Shown: piece by piece, positions 12,901 through 22,266 of the stretch
Layout of the letters: every line of letters begins with the position of its first letter
Numbering within the stretch: position 1 is the first letter of the stretch
DNA from: Datisca glomerata
Taxonomy: Eukaryota > Streptophyta > Magnoliopsida > Cucurbitales > Datiscaceae
Assembly: GCA_003255025.1 (NCBI GenBank)
Contig: QANY01008646.1
Span: 124,001-188,000, forward strand
DNA length: 64,000 bases
Direction: 5' to 3'
Notes under the pieces: generated by a model
Told to the model about the DNA's origin: nothing
The model's database searches: none
Seen by the model: the letters and a program-made list of their open reading frames with translations, nothing else
Translations under genes and position numbers: made by a program

Positions 12901-14476
12901 AAAGGTGATATGGGGCTATGTGGATAGAATATTAGGACAGCCATCATTGATCAGAGAGTCTTCTCGTGGGAAATACCCTTGGTCAGGATTGTCTTCACGT
13001 CTCATGAGCGCCTTATCACAAAGTTCCAAAAAAGGGTCCTCAAAAAATGGAAATGGCTTTGGAGATGTGATTTTACATCCATCCCTTCAGAAAAGGATTG
13101 AACAACTATCCAAAGCAACTGCTAATACAAAGTCTCATCAGGCACCCTTCCGGAACATGCTCTTCTACGGACCTCCAGGAACAGGGAAAACAATGGCTGC
13201 AAGAGAGTTAGCTCGTAAATCTGTATGTCATTCATTGTCATGCAATCATTGCTTCTTTGAGAAGTTTGTGATATAGAATTTTAGTTTTTCAGTGAACATG
13301 TGAAGAAATTATTATGATATGAAATTTTTTAAGCGCACAGTTTTCTGACTTTAGTTTGCGAAATCTAGAATCTGAAAAGTTGATAGTTCAATCTTCGTCG
13401 AACCTTTTATTTTCAACTTATTTGTCCTGAAAGGAATGTTTGCGGGATCTGTGATATTATATGTTACAATTTATTTGATTTCCCGAGATAAGGATGCACA
13501 TGAATTTCTTAAGGAAGTAACCTGCTTCATCACTTCCATCTCTTTTAACATCTCTCAATTAATAATTATTCTCATGCTTGTAGGGGCTAGATTATGCTTT
13601 AATGACCGGAGGAGATGTGGCTCCACTGGGATCACAGGCTGTTACCAAGATACATCAGTTGTTTGATTGGGCCAAGAAGTCTCAGAAGGGTTTATTGCTA
13701 TTTATCGATGAAGCAGATGCATTCTTGTGCGAGTAAGTTATGAGCGCCTTTAATAGTGAAAGAACTGGAGCCAATTTGAATATGATATGAAATGAGCAAT
13801 ATGATATGAACTCTGTTTTATCAGAACTGGAGCCAATTAGAAGAACTTGCATTTTGTTTAGTTTGCCAGATAGAATTATTCTGGTTCTTGGACGGAGGCA
13901 GGAACTACTATCTTTTCAGTTAACTAAAAGTTCTGTTTTAATGTTTATAAATGTTGCAGGAGAAACAAAACCTATATGAGCGAAGCTCAAAGAAGTGCAC
14001 TAAATGCTCTCCTTTTCCGCACCGGTGACCAATCTAAAGACATAGTTCTTGCCCTCGCCACTAACCGGCCTGGTGATCTCGATTCAGCCGTCGCAGATCG
14101 TATAGATGAAGTTCTCGAATTCCCTTTACCCGGTGAAGAAGAGCGATTCAAGTTGATAAAGCTCTATCTTGACAAATATATAGCTCAGGCAGGGTCCCAG
14201 AAATCTGGTCCGTTTCAAAGCCTTTTCAAAGCACAACCGAAGAAGATAGAAATTAAAGGGTTGAATGACGATATCATAAGAGAAGCAGCAGCTAAAACAG
14301 AAGGATTTTCTGGAAGGGAAATAGCAAAAATGATGGCAGGTGTCCAAGCTGCTGTCTATGGTAGTGAGCATTGTGTGCTTGATTCGAGTATGTTCAGAGA
14401 GGTGATCGATTACAAAGTTGCAGAACATCAACAAAGAAGGAAACTGGCAAGTGGAGGAGATAAAGGTAGTGTGTAA
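9923..14476 (+). CDS. ATAD3: ATAD3-type mitochondrial AAA ATPase
   Basis: Predicted inner-membrane AAA+ ATPase of the ATAD3 family, linked to mitochondrial nucleoids and membrane organisation. Exons: 9923-10234, 10860-10955, 11445-11555, 11632-11941, 12156-12246, 12892-13222, 13584-13732, 13960-14476. They total 1917 nt (638 aa), and all introns are GT-AG with phases that close. Residues 1-60 are Ala/Pro/Ser-rich. A long charged coiled coil (DUF3523/ATAD3_N) spans roughly 75-270. A membrane segment lies at about 289-305 ([16 protein letters not shown]). The AAA domain has Walker A GPPGTGKT (400-407), Walker [12 protein letters not shown] (454-464), sensor-1 Asn about 502 and an Arg-finger candidate in ADRIDE (Arg about 514). 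The ATG at 9925 side is the first in frame: translation upstream is open to a TTG but has no ATG. Length fits plant homologues. It is convergent with NDUFS6. Confidence 0.96.
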
Positions 14477-15177
14477 CATTGTTTGTAGGACTTAAATTTA
14501 TGATAATGGGCAAAGCTATTTTCCATCAAGGTGAAGAGATAGAGGCAGGCTGTATCTGCCAATGAGTTAGAAAATATGCCCTATTTTGGAATTGGGCAAC
14601 AAAATTTTTATCATTATTTCCCCCTATTTTGAAATCGGGGTAGATTTTGTTTTTGCTTTTTTTTTTATATCATTACATTTCGAGTTCAATTATTCGTCTT
14701 TTTCGCCCTTTTGGTGTCTTTGGATTTTTTTCTTAAAAAAATGTTATGTAACATTGAGATGTTCATCTTTATTACAATTAGTCTTGTACGTGAAGTATCA
14801 CCAAAAAGAAATACTCTATTTGCAAGTCTAAGGCATACTACCTTCAAAGTAAAAGTCTTCTTCACACGTAATCCTTGCCAAAAAAAAGGCATCTTTCATA
14901 CTTGTATTCGTGTCTTAGAATCCATGTAAGGTAAAATCTCTTTGAAATGCTCGTTCATATTACTACTCTTTTCCACTTTTGCTTCCATGGTTGTTATTGC
15001 ATTTTTAAGGTACGGGGTTTTTTAGAGTGTAAATTCTTCTAATTGACTTGCCAATCTCAACTCTAAGTTTTGATTTGTAACAGTTACAATTGGTGATGAA
15101 TATAAATGGTGGAATCTTGTTTGTTTATACAAGATAGGCAATCGGTCTTGATGTAGGTCCTGTTCTTGGTAAAAAAA
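14477..15177. other. ATAD3 3' flank, no gene
   Basis: T-rich 3' UTR/intergenic sequence. Short open frames here have no recognisable protein character. Confidence 0.5.
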
Positions 15178-15430
15178 ATAGTTTTCATTTTAGACCCTAT
15201 ATTTAAAAATTTATAAAGTAGTCTCTATAATTACATTTTTCATTCACGTTAGATCTTCCGTAACATCTCCGCTTAAAAATAATAATGGTTCGTACGGTCT
15301 GCTTATTGACATTACATATCAAGAAGCTTAATGTCACACCAATTTTTTAATTTACTCAATTGTCATGTAGAATAAATTACCCAAAATACCCTTCATTCTC
15401 CCTTATTCTTTCTTCTTCCCTGAGTTCCCT
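15178..15430 (+). repeat. Left terminal inverted repeat of the Pack-MULE
   Basis: This pairs with the reverse complement of 16511-16760. The outermost ~30 bases seen at the right end ('ggataaactacag...') are absent here, so the left tip appears lost or replaced. Confidence 0.75.
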
Positions 15431-15478
15431 CTCCTTTTCTTTTTACTTTCTCAACTATTTCTCTCTCCCTCATCCCTC

Positions 15479-15640
15479 AGATCGCACGACCGAGTATGTC
15501 ACCGGAGCGAGGCGGAAGCTCTGACATTTCAGATCGCGCGACCGAGTACGTCGCCGCAGCGAATCAGAAGTTTTGAAAATTTCAAATCGTGCGACCAAGT
15601 ACGCCACCGCAGCTCTGCTCTCGCTCTATTCAGCGTCGGA
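15479..15640 (+). repeat. Three tandem copies of a ~53-bp coding-derived unit
   Basis: AGATCGCACGACCGAGTA (15479), AGATCGCGCGACCGAGTA (15531) and AAATCGTGCGACCAAGTA (15584) each start a unit of 52-53 bp and continue 'cgtcgccgcagc'-like. The third copy runs into the armadillo fragment. The first two are degenerate partial duplications of the start of that fragment. Confidence 0.75.
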
Positions 15641-15830
15641 GCATAGCAAGAGGGAGGCAGTGGCGGCTGGAATATTGACTCAATTACTATTGCTAATACA
15701 AAGCGATTGCATCGACCGAGCGAAGCGGAAGGCCCAAATGCTGTTGAAGCTTCTAAGGGATTCATGGCCTGAAGATTCTATTGGGCATTTAGAGGATTTT
15801 GGTTGCAGTGAATTGGTGATACCTTTTGAT
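15588..15830 (+). pseudogene. Captured armadillo-repeat protein fragment (C-terminal part)
   Basis: One frame encodes an ARM-helix-like segment (ATKYATAALLSLYSASEHS, then KREAVAAGILTQLLLLIQS) and a tail with AQMLLKLLRDSW and CSELVIPF. This matches the C-terminal region of plant ARM-repeat proteins, a class that includes U-box E3 ligases. The rest of the protein and a start codon in context are missing. The frame runs on past the expected terminus to 15977 in unrelated sequence. It sits between the inverted repeats of a MULE-like element, so it is read as a captured fragment and not a gene. The exact parent is not identified. Confidence 0.7.
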
Positions 15831-16510
15831 GATTTCACCATCGTCTTCTTCATCACAATGATTCTTCAATCTAATCTCAATTTTTCTTACGGTATAGTTG
15901 GTGCGATTCCATCGTCTTTCTTGTGGGTCTCTTCCATTTTTCTATTTTTTTCTTTGTTTTTTGTTTGTGGATACTGAATTTCATAGCTCAAGTGACTGTG
16001 TAATTAGGTTTAATTGTAAATTTCTTTGGTGGGTTCTATTTTTTGTCTTCTTATAAGGTTGAGACTCTTATATTTTCTTTGGAAGCTTGAGGTAATGTTT
16101 AAAGAAGTGGCTAATGCCCCTTGGTGATGATGGAGTTTTTCCCTTAGTTGCTAACTTGTAGGCTTTTTGTTATAGTTTAGGTTGTGGAAAAGAAGTTTTG
16201 GGTTTCGAATATATTGGTCTCTTCTTTTGTGGAGTTCAAAAAGCCAAATTGAGTAATAACATACTGCAAAGTAGAAAGTATAGATTACCACTCTCTGTCT
16301 GTTTTGTTGTGTCAGTTATTGGGAGATAATGGTTAGCTCTGAAAAAATGGAACCAACCCTTCTTGCACTAGCAATTTGTAGGGGGTTGGTTTGTATATTT
16401 GGTCCACTATTCGTAAACAACGCAGATCGTATACAGAGAGTATCATTGATAACTGGACACTCTCACACTCTCTCTCTATATGCGTTTAAAGCTCTGCATG
16501 TTAGAGTTTG

Positions 16511-16793
16511 AACTCAGGGAAGAAGAGGGGGATTATGGGTAATTTAGATAATTCATCCTATGTGCCAGCTGAGTAAATTAAAAAGTTGCTGTGGCGTTAA
16601 ACTACTTACCACATAATACCACATTAGCAAACTGTGACGAACCGTTAATATTTTTAAGCCAAGATCCAACCGAAGGTCTAACATGAATTTAAAATGTAAC
16701 TGTAAGGGCAGAACTGTAGTTTACAATTTTTTAAAGAATAAGATCTAAAATAAAAACTATCTCAAACTGTAAGGGCAGAACTGTAGTTTATCC
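16511..16793 (-). repeat. Right terminal inverted repeat of the Pack-MULE
   Basis: Inverted counterpart of 15178-15430. It contains a direct repeat of 'aactgtaagggcagaactg' followed by 'tagttta' (about 16710-16735 and 16765-16790), which may mark a duplicated tip. Confidence 0.75.
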
Positions 16794-17337
16794 TAAAAAA
16801 TATAAATATAGTAAAATCATTCTATCCTTTCTCTTGGTAAAAAAATATAGTGAAACCACATTTTCTATTCTTTCCCGGGACCCCCGCAACTAAGAAAGAT
16901 GATCACTTCTCCTTGCTTTCTATTTTGTTTGATTTCATGATTTTGGTTCATTGACAAGCGCAATTATGTTCTTAGACTAGAGGCAGTGCGTACTGATATC
17001 AACATCCTCATCACAATTTGACCTCCATTACCAGTACATGATTCAAGAAAAACATTAGAATAGTATAGGAAGAATTAACCACATCGGATAAGATCACACT
17101 TCAAGGCACAGATTCTTAGAGAGCTAGGAGATAAATTTGCCAAATTTAATGCTAAATACATTTAGGTCCACAGGGTAACGTGAGAGTGCAGAAATCCTTA
17201 TTTTGCTAATCCTAAACATGCTGAAGCATCACCGTTACACCTTGATTTCGTCTCATATAAGTTTTGAACATGATTTAAGAATGACACAGAATCTTGCAGA
17301 ATCATTGAACCTTACAGGAGAAACAACTTCCGGGCTC
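16794..17337. other. 3' flank of NDUFS6, no gene
   Basis: AT-rich sequence downstream (minus sense) of the NDUFS6 stop. It presumably holds the 3' UTR. Nothing else was seen. Confidence 0.4.
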
Positions 17338-20300
17338 CTAATGGTGATGATCCTGAACGTATCGTAGGCCACAATACTTGCAGACAGCAGGCTCATTCAG
17401 ATCAAGGCATATGAACTCAATTGGATGTCCAAGTGCTGGATTGTTGTCTGCAGCCATGCATCACATATAAGAAACCAGCTCTTTAGTAAGAAAGTAAATA
17501 GTAAGTTTCCTCTCCTGATCATCGGAATCATGAGAGAGATAAGAATAATAGGGTACTAACCACCCTCACACGCAACGATCCTGCCTTCAACCTTGATAGG
17601 TGGAACCTCATTAATCAACTCCATTGGAGATTTCTTACTTGTATCCTAAAAATAAACAAAATTGAGTTTACACATCATTGTGCAAATCTACACTAAAATC
17701 TCAACCCATAGGACATCCAATAAAAAATTAAATAAACATTCTTATTAATCAAAAGATTAATAAAAAGGAATTTTCTACTAATGTAAATGAACATGATAAT
17801 AAACAGCAATACTAATAAAAATCTTGTTAAAAAAGCCTCACTAAATTAGACATTTTAACATAGTATAAAAGAAGTAGCCAGATGCCTCTCAAGGAAAGTT
17901 TAATGCCATAAGGAATAAAGTTGGAACAGGAAACAAGTTAACTCTGACATCAAGAGCGAACTGCTCACAGACTAAGCAAAAGTTCCCCAATCTTGAGGAA
18001 AATACATATTCACCATCTGACTCGGTTGAATTATAAGATATTCACAGAATAGAGTAGGCCCGGTGTGAATATAGCAGGCCCCCTGAAAACTATGACAAGG
18101 CTCACAGTTTTAACAACACTCATAAAGGGTAAGAATCTCACAACAATTTATGGAATACAAATGCAGGAAAAGTACAATCCAATACATCCTCATCCAGGCT
18201 TTCTAGTTGATGTCTGTAATTTATGTTTGATTTTCAAACCTTATGTTGGCCATCTACCTAGTACAGTAATCAGCATTCAGTACGTGAATCAAATGCACAT
18301 GCAGATAAATGAGAAGCTATAAGTTGAGACTGAGTCTCAAGTTCGACCACAAATAATAGACTCATTACAATATGATAAGACCATGACTGATAAAGAAGAA
18401 GATAAGTAAATTAGTCTAACTATGATAGCATAAAGAAGACAATTCAACAAGACAGCTGAATAATGCAACTATGTACAAAATGCTTGTGTACGCATCCTAT
18501 CTTAAAATAAAGATAAATAGAAATCATTTCGTACTGATAAAGAAAAAGGCATTGGTCAACAAAACACGTCCTAGGAGTAATTTCCTATCCAAAAATAAAG
18601 ACTTGTAAGAAAAAGATATCACCAATTCAATTAGGAATCCAATTTTGCCACAAAATATTAGCGGATATGAAACCGGACTCTAAAAACGCTAGTATTATGA
18701 TTTACATACTATATGTGCGTCTATTATAAAAAATGAGTTTTGTATAATGTTAGAAAGAATACGTTGAAAACCACACATCCGTAGATCAAGTACTCATCTC
18801 ATTCTGACATAATTGCAAAATAGTCTGCAGCAACACAACAGCCGCCTCCTCACAGAAAAACACTACAAGCTTGTGAATCAGTCTCAAGAAATAATAACAC
18901 TTCCACAAATGTTACATCTAACACTTACACTGATGGAAATTATAAGAAGTGCAACCCTATAAATCAAGCTAACTGAAGTTTCAAAATATTTCTGTTTACA
19001 AATTATTATGTAGGCTCTGCCACTTGGGAAGACCTTAGGCTGTCACCCCTCCCAACGTAGGCCATGAGCCTTATTGATCACCAATTGACCCCGTCCAGGT
19101 AAGTAAACAAATTTCTGTTTACTAAATGTTTAATTTCCATTTCCTAATTTAATTTCCTTCACTTCAAGTACAATTAAGGTTTATATGATAACTGAAGTTT
19201 CAATGGAGGTCATGAGCCTTATTGATCACCAATTGAACCCGTCCAGGTAAGTAAAAAAATTTCTGTTTACTAAATGTTTAATTTCCATTTCCTAATTTAA
19301 TTTCCTTCACTTCAAGTACAATTAAGGTTTATATGATATTTTAGACTATGTAAAGCTGTGATTAGTCTTATCTTCACACAATTGAATGAGATTTCAACGT
19401 CTAAAGAAAACTTAAGACTCAGCGAATTCAATACATGCCATTGTTTTTTTTCCTGCCAATTTGGGAAGTTGGGTACTTAATACCTCTTCTTCGGAGGAGA
19501 TATGTTGTTACTACTGGCTATGCCCTCGACCACTCTAACAATGCCATCGTAAAGACAAAGTATTAGAATCTTATTTGGTCATAATATAGCCATTAATTTC
19601 TATTGATAACCGTGGGTATCCAGGCTTTGCCCAACTATTCCCATGAGGCCCTGACAATTCGACCGAGAGAACTCCCATTGGCCCCAAGAAATTGACGCTG
19701 GGGGAATCGAACTTAGGATGTGCGCCTAATCCACACATCCCTTACCACTTGAATATTAACATTCAATTATATATATATATATAATTATTTCTACTAGAAT
19801 ATTAATATTCATTCAAGATAACTAATTTTTCATCATAAATTAAAAGTAAATCCGGTTCAATTGTTGCAACAAAAAATGGGAAAAATGAACTTTGTACAAT
19901 TCCTGAATTAAGTATAGGTCTATGAAATTTAACCCCAAAAAATGCATCACAAAATTGAACCAGTATATCTGCAAAAAAAATCCCTTTTCTACCAAGAAAT
20001 AGCAGTAGCACAAATTAATTTCGGGAACAAAATTTCCACATAATATTTATGCATCCCAACCCTAATCTGCAAATCACGTCTTCAAGATTTTGGTCAGAAA
20101 GTTTTGGAAGTTTACAGACTTGAAACAATAGATTTCTAACAATATAACATTGCCATCGCTCAGAAAAATGCCAAATGTCATTTCAGATAGTATACATGAA
20201 AATTACGTTAGTGAATAAAAGAAAACAAATTATGAAGTACCTGCATCCATTTGGCAGTGTGATTGCCAACTGGGCTGCTAACAAGACTCAGATTTCTAGC

Positions 20301-20357
20301 TGATGATGGAAATTTCGAGGATGATCTGATGAGGGTCTTGAACAGACTCGACGCCAT
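17338..20357 (-). CDS. NDUFS6: NADH dehydrogenase iron-sulfur protein 6, mitochondrial
   Basis: Zinc-binding accessory subunit of respiratory complex I (13-kDa class), needed for late assembly of the peripheral arm. Exons in transcript order: 20357-20241, 17645-17561, 17447-17338. They total 312 nt (103 aa), with GT-AG introns and closed phases (0, then 1). The N-terminus MASSLFKTLIRSSSK is a basic, Ser-rich mitochondrial presequence. NHTAKWMQ, PMELINEVPPIKVEGRIVAC and the terminal YVQDHHH are hallmark family strings. The zf-CHCC ligands Cys65, His75, Cys90 and Cys93 are all present. The first intron is 2.6 kb and holds a tandem duplication and a SINE-like repeat. The protein is a few residues shorter than the Arabidopsis homologue in the presequence region. 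The second and third exons alone would be missed by simple ORF finding. Confidence 0.97.
19059..19343. repeat. Tandem duplication (148-bp period) in NDUFS6 intron 1
   Basis: 'catgagccttattgatcacc' occurs at 19063 and 19211. The following ~130 bases, including 'gtccaggtaagta' and 'ttaatttccttcacttcaag', are near identical in both units, implying a recent event. Confidence 0.85.
19605..19745 (-). mobile_element. SINE/tRNA-like repeat in NDUFS6 intron 1
   Basis: On the minus strand, 'tggtaagggatgtgtgg' is followed by 'aagttcgattcccc', resembling Pol III A and B boxes of plant tRNA-derived SINEs. An (AT)n tract lies next to it at 19768-19783. Ends and family were not determined. Confidence 0.4.
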
Positions 20358-20368
20358 TGTTTGCTCAG

Positions 20369-20372
<4 letters not shown>

Positions 20373-20426
<54 letters not shown>
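20373..20426. repeat. (AG)27 microsatellite in NDUFS6 5' leader
   Basis: An uninterrupted 54-bp AG repeat, read as (CT)27 in the sense strand, begins 16 bases upstream of the NDUFS6 ATG. It probably lies in the 5' UTR. Polypyrimidine leaders of this kind are common in plants and are length-variable. Confidence 0.95.
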
Positions 20427-20427
<1 letters not shown>

Positions 20428-20463
20428 AGAGTCAGGTTGGGTCGCGGGAAGGATGTTAACGTT

Positions 20464-20494
20464 TGGGCTATTAATTGTTGGGCTCGGAGGCCCA
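20464..20494 (-). promoter_or_regulatory. Cluster of three site II (TGGGCY) motifs, NDUFS6 promoter
   Basis: TGGGCT at 20464-20469 and 20479-20484, and GGCCCA (TGGGCC inverted) at 20489-20494, lie 107-137 bases upstream of the ATG. Clustered site II elements are established features of plant promoters for respiratory-chain genes. Function here is inferred. Confidence 0.65.
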
Positions 20495-20519
20495 CAGTTT
20501 TGTTTCTCTGAAACTAATT

Positions 20520-21299
20520 TTTAAAAAATTACGGGATTAGGTTATTTTGTGTTGTATTTTTATATTATGTCCTTTAGAGTTATGATTTTCACATATGATC
20601 AAATCCTCATTTTAAAATGTTATTTAGTTATGACTTTATTTAGTTTTTTATATTTATACGCTTTGTAAAATTAATAGTTTTTTTAGGTTTGATGTTTTTT
20701 AATTCTACAATTACACAGATTGTCGCAGCTTCCTTCTTTCTCGACTCCAACAGGTTTTTCTTAAAAAATATAGTAAAAATTCCGGTGATTTCTCACACGA
20801 TTTATTCATTAGTTCAACCTCCAATCATTACCGTGGCATTCGTTCTAAGAAATTGGGTTTGTTACTAGCTTTATGTTAATCATTCTTTTTCATTTTGATT
20901 GTTCTTTTTCTTTTTTTTTTCTTTTTACTACAATTTTGGCTTCTTTTTTGTTGAAAGAATAAATACTATTATGGAATATTTTGAAAGTATTAAGTTGCGA
21001 TTCTGTAATTTCTTAAAAGGCGAACGTATTCTAAAATTTTTTTGGTAGAATTCTAGAATTTTGGTAGAATTTTGGAAGTTTAGAATTCTGGAATTTTGTG
21101 ATTTGGTTACGATTTTGGTAGTATTAGGTTGTGATTTTACGATATTGGTTCTTGGTAGTATTCTGAAACTCTTTTGTTAGTGTTATGCAATTTTAGCTTC
21201 ATTTTTTGTAGTTTTCTGAAATTTGATTATTGATTGATGAAATCTTGTTTCCCTTTTTTATTGAATCATTATTTTTGTTACGTAGTATATATGTATATA
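20520..21299. other. Intergenic AT-rich DNA
   Basis: No gene seen. Around 21030-21180 short phrases such as 'tagaattctagaattttgg' recur in degenerate form, like low-complexity drift. Confidence 0.4.
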
Positions 21300-22252
21300 C
21301 CGTATAGTATATGATACCACATTCAAAGCGTCTTCCAAATCAACCTTAGTCATGTTATAAACCTTCCCTTGTACTTTGGGTATGTTTATGATCCTTTGAT
21401 TATTATGCTTGTCCTTCATCTCAAGGCAGTCTTCCAAAAATGCTCGATATTACCACAATAAAACATGCTCATATAGCCTTAACCAGAGTCGTCTAATTCA
21501 ACTTATCGATAAAAGGTACGAACTAGACGAAACTATAGAACTACTTATTCTAAGGAAAATAGTAAAAAGAATTCCTATTTAATATTATCCTTAAAAATCA
21601 TAAATCTCAATGAAAATCTTCATCTGGGTCTTATTCTGGATCTTCTTATGCACCTTCTTGTGGTCTTTGGGTTCTTGGGATAATGTATACCCTGGGACCG
21701 CAAGCAGATGCGTAGTCCTTAATGACAGATGTCTGAATCTCAGCTCATGAACACCTAGGAGCTAAACACAAGGGTTGAGTAACTTACTCATTTTAGATCC
21801 AATCGGCTCATCCCCAATGTCATTATGCCTCACTAAAAAACGTCGAATTCCCACCTCTCGAGGAAAAACTCTAGCTATAAGAGGATAATGTCTCTCTATG
21901 CTCGGTGCTGAAGCACGATTATGTGCTCCCCTCTTGACGATCCGTGGATTCTATACTGTAATCGGGCGTCTACGATTTGGGTTCAGTAACATCTTTCTTG
22001 TAAATTGCGTAGGAAGTAGGGAGAAATTGGACTCCACGTCAAAATTTCTTCGTCATTAACAGTCGATCCAGAGTTGTTCAAAAAAACTCAGAGCTAAGAC
22101 AAACACACAAATCATTCAGAGATCGCATATCAATAATTCAGTATTGTATCCTTGTCACAAACACATCATAACTCTAAATTCTGACACGGACTCAAATAAT
22201 TCAAAATTCAGAAAACTTTTCAGCAAAAACCTTTGTCTATAGAACCGCAATT
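21300..22252 (-). mobile_element. Ty3/Gypsy gag and leader remnant
   Basis: Read on the minus strand from the adjacent primer site, a ~0.6 kb leader is followed by a gag fragment with a decayed zinc knuckle (FYCGNIEHFWKT at about 21465-21430, first Cys lost). The typical gag-protease linker VQGKVYNMTKVDLEDALN follows at about 21380-21320. Stops and a frameshift interrupt it. Protease, RT, integrase and the 3' LTR are absent, so the element is truncated near 21300. Confidence 0.7.
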
Positions 22253-22264
22253 GCTTTGATACCA
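22253..22264 (-). other. Primer-binding site, tRNA-iMet type
   Basis: TGGTATCAAAGC on the minus strand matches the initiator-tRNA-Met complementary site TGGTATCAGAGC with one change. It lies 2 bases after the end of the LTR. Confidence 0.85.
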
Positions 22265-22266
22265 AC

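Larger units (their letters stand above)
15178..16793. mobile_element. Pack-MULE-like element with long terminal inverted repeats
   Basis: Two long, diverged inverted repeats (about 15178-15430 and 16511-16760, with outer sequence to 16793) bracket a host gene fragment. Examples of the pairing: left 'gttagatcttccg' against right 'cggaaggtctaac'-type, left 'aattttttaatttactca' against right 'tgagtaaattaaaaag', left 'cttcttccctgagtt' against right 'aactcagggaagaag'. The right end reads GGATAAACTACAGTTCTGCC on the minus strand, typical of plant Mutator-like ends. No transposase is present, so it is non-autonomous. The string TCTTGGTAAAAAAA occurs at 15164-15177 and 16832-16845. It is a possible target duplication, but it lies outside the aligned ends, so the true termini are uncertain. 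Confidence 0.75.
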
